A stretch of DNA of 41,283 nt from an uncultured Pseudocitrobacter sp. GTDB lineage: Bacteria > Pseudomonadota > Gammaproteobacteria > Enterobacterales > Enterobacteriaceae. Each line of letters opens with the position of its first letter. Positions within the stretch are counted from its first letter, which is position 1. Made by a program: the position numbers and the translations under genes. Below the pieces are notes generated by a model that was not told the DNA's origin, searched no databases, and worked only from the letters and a program-made list of their open reading frames with translations. Positions 38,340-41,283 of the stretch are shown piece by piece. Where the stretch lies: contig CAJYVI010000052.1 of assembly GCA_913778145.1 (NCBI GenBank), positions 1 to 41,283 on the forward strand, given 5' to 3'.

Positions 38340-40562
38340 TTATATAGCCATGAATTCTACATATGCCCCGATAGCGGTAGCTACGGGGGTGGCTCTATTA
38401 ACTGTAATTGTTGTCCCTGACACGCTAACAGTATCATTAGAACCTGCGATATTCCTATCTAATTTGTTAACAAGGTAAGTCAATGACGCGGACCCTAAAG
38501 GGATAGCCAGTGTTCCAGAAGACGCATTTGATGCAATGGGGACAAGGACTTTACCATGCACAGCAGGAGTTCCGGTGCATTCCCGGTAAGTATTGAACGT
38601 ATTGGCGGGCTTATTAAGTTCAGTTAATCCGGATAGGCGGCAATCTTCTATAGTCCAGTTCTGGCAGTTATCCAGTGTCATAGGGGATCCCATAAGGCAG
38701 TTTCCCACCTTAACGTTGTTAACGCCAATTCCGTATATAGAAATATTTCCGGTATTGAAAGTAACATTGGTTATAGTCGCCTGGTTATGCCCGGAGCGAA
38801 GATTAATACCAATGTTATTTGCGGATGGGTTGGCGTTAGCGCCATTAATGAACAAGCTATCGAATGTTTTTCGTGGGGCCGACGGAGATGTCGCCGCAAA
38901 TGTTTGCACACCAAAGAATTGGGCCGTACCAGATAAATCCGCAGCAATCCAAGAATCACGGAACGAAAAACCACCGTCGACGTTAGTTAGCAGTAGCCCG
39001 AACTGCTGGCAGTAGTCCAGATCTAACTCACTGAAGTGAACATCAAGCCCATCCTGTAAATCTACGCCACAGTTGAAACCGATGCACATAGTTTCACCAG
39101 ACAAGATAATGCCCTCACTACGGCTAGGGGTGGCCTGGAACGAGTATTGACGCGGGCGGATTCGAATGCCGTAAGAGTTAGCCAGCTTCGCTGTGTTTTG
39201 CTGGCGGAAGTGGCATGAATCAACGTTGATACTAACGTTCTGCCCCCACAAATCCAACCCGACACGACAGTTACCCGACGTACAATTGGTTAATTTCGAG
39301 TGCCATAAGCCTTGGAACTGGAACGCGGTGTCAACGCCTTGAACTGAAATGCTGTCGATATGGACCCCGTAAACGTATCGATACTGTGTAATGGTATCGT
39401 CGATTGTCGTCCCCAGTCCGACGGAGCTATCAGCACCTGAGATTCGGAAATGACGAAGAAAACGACCTGAAGAATAAGGCCCCCAGTCAAGAGCAACAAC
39501 CTCACCGGAAAACGAACTAGTCGCCGTAAGGCACGACATATACCCTTCACCGTAAATATTTACTTTGTCTGGAACTACGATCCTGTTACTAATCTGATAT
39601 CCTGCATCAGACGTAGCTGCTGGTATAAATACAGCGCCACCCCCCCTAGTAAATACAGCGTTAAGAGCAGCCTGAGTCGCAGCAAAGTCTATTGTCTGTG
39701 TTAGTGATGTGACGAATGGATACACCTCCTGCGCCGCTGCTAAAGTAGCGTATCGTTCACTTAATGGGTGATTGTTACCGTCACCGATAGCCCCGAAATC
39801 TCGAATACTTAATGATTCGGTGTTTTTATCATGCTGCGTTCGCGAGTAGCCACCAGTGAATGGTTGCTTAACCCCAATAAGCGCATCACCTTTGCCATCC
39901 TGAGTACTGGCTAATTCCAGAAGCACATCACTTGCAGACCCTGACGGCGGGAGAACAACAATCGGATTACCAGCGCTATCGAAGGCAGGCATTTTGTTGG
40001 CACGAGTGACCGCGTTCGGTAATGGAGGAATTGGCTCAAGAACTCGCAGCGTGCGGCTATAGTTGCTTTTTTCAAGTGTGTCCACATAGTTCTTGGTTGC
40101 CGCATCCTGCGGGTCGCGTGGATCGCGTACATTACGGATGTAGTTGTTAAGGGCATCGTACCAGTTAGCTATACTAGATGGTTTTCGTAAGGAAAGACTA
40201 AACCAACTGCGCACCTGCTGGATCAACATTGTCAGTTTATCGAATGCATCCTCATGGACCTCTGGAAAGAACTTCCCTTGATTGCGCAGGTCAGTTTCTT
40301 GTGTAGGCTCCAGCTCGCGAGAAATTGATATTTGCCAGCCACTTGCCAGCGGAGCAGTTAGGACGACATTACCGCCGTTATAGCCTCCAGCATTTGTTAC
40401 AGTGTAATCGGTATCAAGCACCAACTCAGTGATGTTTTCGTCAAGGTCGACAACCGATACGGATAGATCTTCTTTTTTGAAAATTCGGAAGGTATACGGG
40501 AAGGATGTCGTAACGCCATTCCCGGTGTAATCGTTATGGTCAACTACGGTTGATACCGTCAT
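38340..40562 (-). CDS. Phage tailspike protein with beta-helix depolymerase body
   Basis: 740 residues from ATG 40562, where GGAG lies seven bases upstream; an open extension of 14 codons runs into a GC-rich hairpin. Residues 1-130 are a virion-binding domain of the kind seen in podovirus tail fibres and spikes (VSTVVDHNDYTGNGVTT start, later DAFDKLTMLIQQ). A linker follows, then a right-handed beta-helix beginning at the typical DFGAIGDG (255-262) and a distal domain. Such spikes bind and usually cleave O-antigen or capsule. The catalytic residues cannot be assigned by eye. Confidence 0.9.
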   Translation of the reverse strand: MTVSTVVDHNDYTGNGVTTSFPYTFRIFKKEDLSVSVVDLDENITELVLDTDYTVTNAGGYNGGNVVLTAPLASGWQISISRELEPTQETDLRNQGKFFPEVHEDAFDKLTMLIQQVRSWFSLSLRKPSSIANWYDALNNYIRNVRDPRDPQDAATKNYVDTLEKSNYSRTLRVLEPIPPLPNAVTRANKMPAFDSAGNPIVVLPPSGSASDVLLELASTQDGKGDALIGVKQPFTGGYSRTQHDKNTESLSIRDFGAIGDGNNHPLSERYATLAAAQEVYPFVTSLTQTIDFAATQAALNAVFTRGGGAVFIPAATSDAGYQISNRIVVPDKVNIYGEGYMSCLTATSSFSGEVVALDWGPYSSGRFLRHFRISGADSSVGLGTTIDDTITQYRYVYGVHIDSISVQGVDTAFQFQGLWHSKLTNCTSGNCRVGLDLWGQNVSINVDSCHFRQQNTAKLANSYGIRIRPRQYSFQATPSRSEGIILSGETMCIGFNCGVDLQDGLDVHFSELDLDYCQQFGLLLTNVDGGFSFRDSWIAADLSGTAQFFGVQTFAATSPSAPRKTFDSLFINGANANPSANNIGINLRSGHNQATITNVTFNTGNISIYGIGVNNVKVGNCLMGSPMTLDNCQNWTIEDCRLSGLTELNKPANTFNTYRECTGTPAVHGKVLVPIASNASSGTLAIPLGSASLTYLVNKLDRNIAGSNDTVSVSGTTITVNRATPVATAIGAYVEFMAI

Positions 40563-40580
40563 GGCCTTTCTCCAGTTAAG

Positions 40581-40595
40581 GCGCGCCCGGCGCGC
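40581..40595 (-). terminator. GC-rich hairpin upstream of the tailspike gene
   Basis: GCGCG and CGCGC (40581-40585 and 40591-40595) pair around a five-base CCCGG loop, extendable with G-C pairs. It lies about 20 bases before the tailspike start on the minus strand. It could limit read-through from upstream late genes or be a leader structure; no good U tract follows. Confidence 0.4.
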
Positions 40596-40665
40596 GTGCA
40601 TCATCAGGCTATTCTATTACCTGAAAAAGCACATATGAATTGAATAATTAATAAACTTATTTCTT

Positions 40666-40682
40666 ATTACCATTAAGGTAAT
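40666..40682. promoter_or_regulatory. Phage operator candidate, ATTACC-N5-GGTAAT copy 2
   Basis: ATTACC, ATTAA, GGTAAT in the divergent region between the tailspike and the SOS-controlled gene. It ends 17 bases before a possible -10 TATACT (40700-40705). Its 5' edge is 104 bases from the tailspike start; copy 1 is 103 bases from the first lysis gene. Confidence 0.6.
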
Positions 40683-40718
40683 TAGCATAACGTGCTGGAT
40701 ATACTTCGCTCTATTTGC

Positions 40719-40738
40719 TACTGTATGAATATACAGTG
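40719..40738 (+). promoter_or_regulatory. LexA (SOS) box
   Basis: TACTGTATGAATATACAGTG matches the enterobacterial LexA consensus with the invariant CTGT-N8-ACAG and flanking TA...TG. It lies 19 bases before the next gene's start codon, so LexA would block transcription or its initiation until DNA damage. Confidence 0.88.
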
Positions 40739-40757
40739 ATTGCATGGAGAAGAAGAG

Positions 40758-41018
40758 ATGCAACGGCAGTATCACCACCCGCTGGAAGATGGATTTGCAG
40801 AAAGAATACATACGCCGGGAGGCGTAAGATCCCTTGTCGAGGACTCACGGCTTATGGAGCTACTGAGAGAACTAGACAAAGACGGCTTTAATGTTGATGG
40901 GCCAATGGCAGAGCTCGCTGCTCTGGTGAACTACGTAACAAGCTCTCAGGTCTCCATGAAAGACCTGCAATCGCATCTTGATTACTGTGTGGAGAAGTTG
41001 AGGCAGGAAACCACATAA
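40758..41018 (+). CDS. SOS-controlled phage protein of unknown function
   Basis: 86 residues, mostly helical and acidic (PGGVRSLVEDSRLMELLRELDKDGF, with a C-terminal DLQSHLDYCVEKLRQ). I start at ATG 40758, eight bases after GGAG at 40746-40749; an in-frame TTG at 40740 lies at the edge of the LexA box and is unlikely. I do not recognise a family: it is not DinI-like. Its LexA box and location before the C4 RNA/Ash region suggest a role in induction, for example an antirepressor like Tum of phage 186, but that is inference. Confidence 0.75.
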   Translation: MQRQYHHPLEDGFAERIHTPGGVRSLVEDSRLMELLRELDKDGFNVDGPMAELAALVNYVTSSQVSMKDLQSHLDYCVEKLRQETT

Positions 41019-41049
41019 GCATTGTAATTACCTTATTTATATGTTTATT

Positions 41050-41066
41050 ATTACCTTATTGGTAAA
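41050..41066. promoter_or_regulatory. Phage operator candidate, copy 3
   Basis: ATTACC, TTATT, GGTAAA: one base off the symmetric pattern of copies 1 and 2. A further half-site ATTACC is at 41027-41032. The site lies where the -35 of the C4 RNA promoter should be, nine bases before TATAAA (41076-41081). Confidence 0.55.
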
Positions 41067-41087
41067 TTTACAACGTATAAATCTTGT

Positions 41088-41177
41088 GCCATAGTGATCA
41101 GGCACTGGCGAAATCCAGTGCCGGGATTGGCGTCCCGGATAACTAAAAGGCGCATATACCGCGCAAGCGGTTTTTTT
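41088..41177 (+). ncRNA. C4-type antisense RNA of the phage immunity region
   Basis: Three hairpins in series: GGCACTGG/CCAGTGCC (41101-41108, 41115-41122), CCGGGA/TCCCGG (41121-41126, 41133-41138) with TTGGCG in its loop, and a terminator ACCGC/GCGGT (41158-41162, 41167-41171) followed by a T run to 41177. This is the shape and size of the C4 RNA of P1/P7 and the CI RNA of P4. Two boxes, TTGGCGT (41127-41133) and CTAAAAGG (41143-41150), are exactly complementary to ACGCCAA (41258-41264) and CCTTTTAG (41244-41251) downstream. The 5' end is estimated from a -10 TATAAA at 41076. Confidence 0.8.
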
Positions 41178-41204
41178 ATGCGTGATACATAGCACCCATA
41201 TTCT

Positions 41205-41283
41205 ATGGTGGGCTGTGTGGGGGCATCGAAAGGTGCGCCGGGTCCTTTTAGCCGGTTACGCCAACCCTGCACAGTTCACCACC
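41205..41283 (+). CDS. Ash-family phage protein, N-terminal part (cut by the window end)
   Basis: Open from ATG 41205 to the window end: MVGCVGASKGAPGPFSRLRQ and on, which has the VGxxGAxxGAP pattern of P4-type Ash proteins. It may begin further upstream. In P4, P1 and related phages this frame lies in the leader controlled by the C4/CI RNA, and an antirepressor or other immunity gene follows. Its coding sequence contains both boxes that pair with the upstream RNA. Confidence 0.6.
   Translation, partial: MVGCVGASKGAPGPFSRLRQPCTVHH

Larger units (their letters stand above)
34969..41283. mobile_element. Left part of an epsilon15/phiV10-like podovirus prophage (continues past the window)
   Basis: From the guaA junction to the window end all recognisable genes are phage genes: Rz/Rz1, GH19 endolysin, two holin-like proteins, a conversion cassette, a tailspike, an SOS-controlled gene, a C4-type RNA and Ash. 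The tailspike N-terminus and insertion at guaA fit the epsilon15/phiV10 group. The immunity-type genes beside the tailspike recall the immI position of P22. No integrase, terminase, portal or capsid gene is inside the window, so completeness cannot be judged. Confidence 0.85.

Noticed and set aside
41051..41272. 73-residue minus-strand frame at the window end
   Set aside because: It runs antisense through the C4-type RNA hairpins and the Ash-like frame, so the RNA and Ash readings explain the sequence better.

Overview
This window is enterobacterial chromosome, most likely Citrobacter or a close relative of Escherichia and Salmonella, carrying one end of a prophage at its right side. The backbone follows the E. 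coli order dapE-ypfN-ypfH-tmcA-ypfJ-purC-bamC-dapA-gcvR-bcp | perM-bepA-yfgD | hda-uraA-upp | purM-purN | ppk-ppx-yfgF-yfgG-yfgH-yfgI | guaA. The proteins are near full-length matches to the E. coli ones. The hydrogenase-4 (hyf) block that E. coli has between bcp and perM is absent. The genus is an inference from gene content, not a direct identification.

Four accessory blocks interrupt the backbone. (1) Between yfgD and hda (12.4-18.2 kb) lie a degenerate IS481-type transposase, a divergent three-gene operon (PTS EIIC, N4-(beta-N-acetylglucosaminyl)-L-asparaginase, M17 leucyl aminopeptidase) with a near-consensus CRP site, and an Rpn-family nuclease gene whose ribosome binding site lies in an inverted repeat. 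The operon looks like a pathway for glycosylated asparagine or glycopeptides. (2) Between upp and purM (21.2-23.7 kb) lie a GH1 6-phospho-beta-glucosidase and a ROK sugar kinase, with a promoter overlapped by an AscG-type operator. (3) Between purN and ppk lies a membrane protein of unknown function, possibly derived from an M48 protease without its HExxH motif. (4) At the 3' end of guaA (34.97 kb) the left end of a podovirus-type prophage begins and runs past the window end.

The prophage part reads, from the attachment site inward: Rz/Rz1 spanins, GH19 endolysin, two small membrane proteins (holin/antiholin), a host-conversion cassette on the opposite strand, a tailspike, and an immunity-like region. 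The conversion cassette is a 29-residue membrane peptide translationally overlapping an O-antigen-polymerase-like protein. It recalls the Iap/Wzy pairs of serotype-converting phages D3 and epsilon15. The immunity-like region holds a small gene under a near-perfect LexA box, then a C4-type antisense RNA with two boxes complementary to the Ash-family reading frame that follows. A repeated palindrome, ATTACC-N5-GGTAAT, appears three times in the phage intergenic regions and is a candidate operator for an unidentified phage regulator.

Regulatory sites legible in the backbone are PurR boxes at purC and purM, an FNR box at the class II position of the yfgF promoter, rare start codons (TTG gcvR, CTG hda, GTG purM and yfgG), and several Rho-independent terminators.
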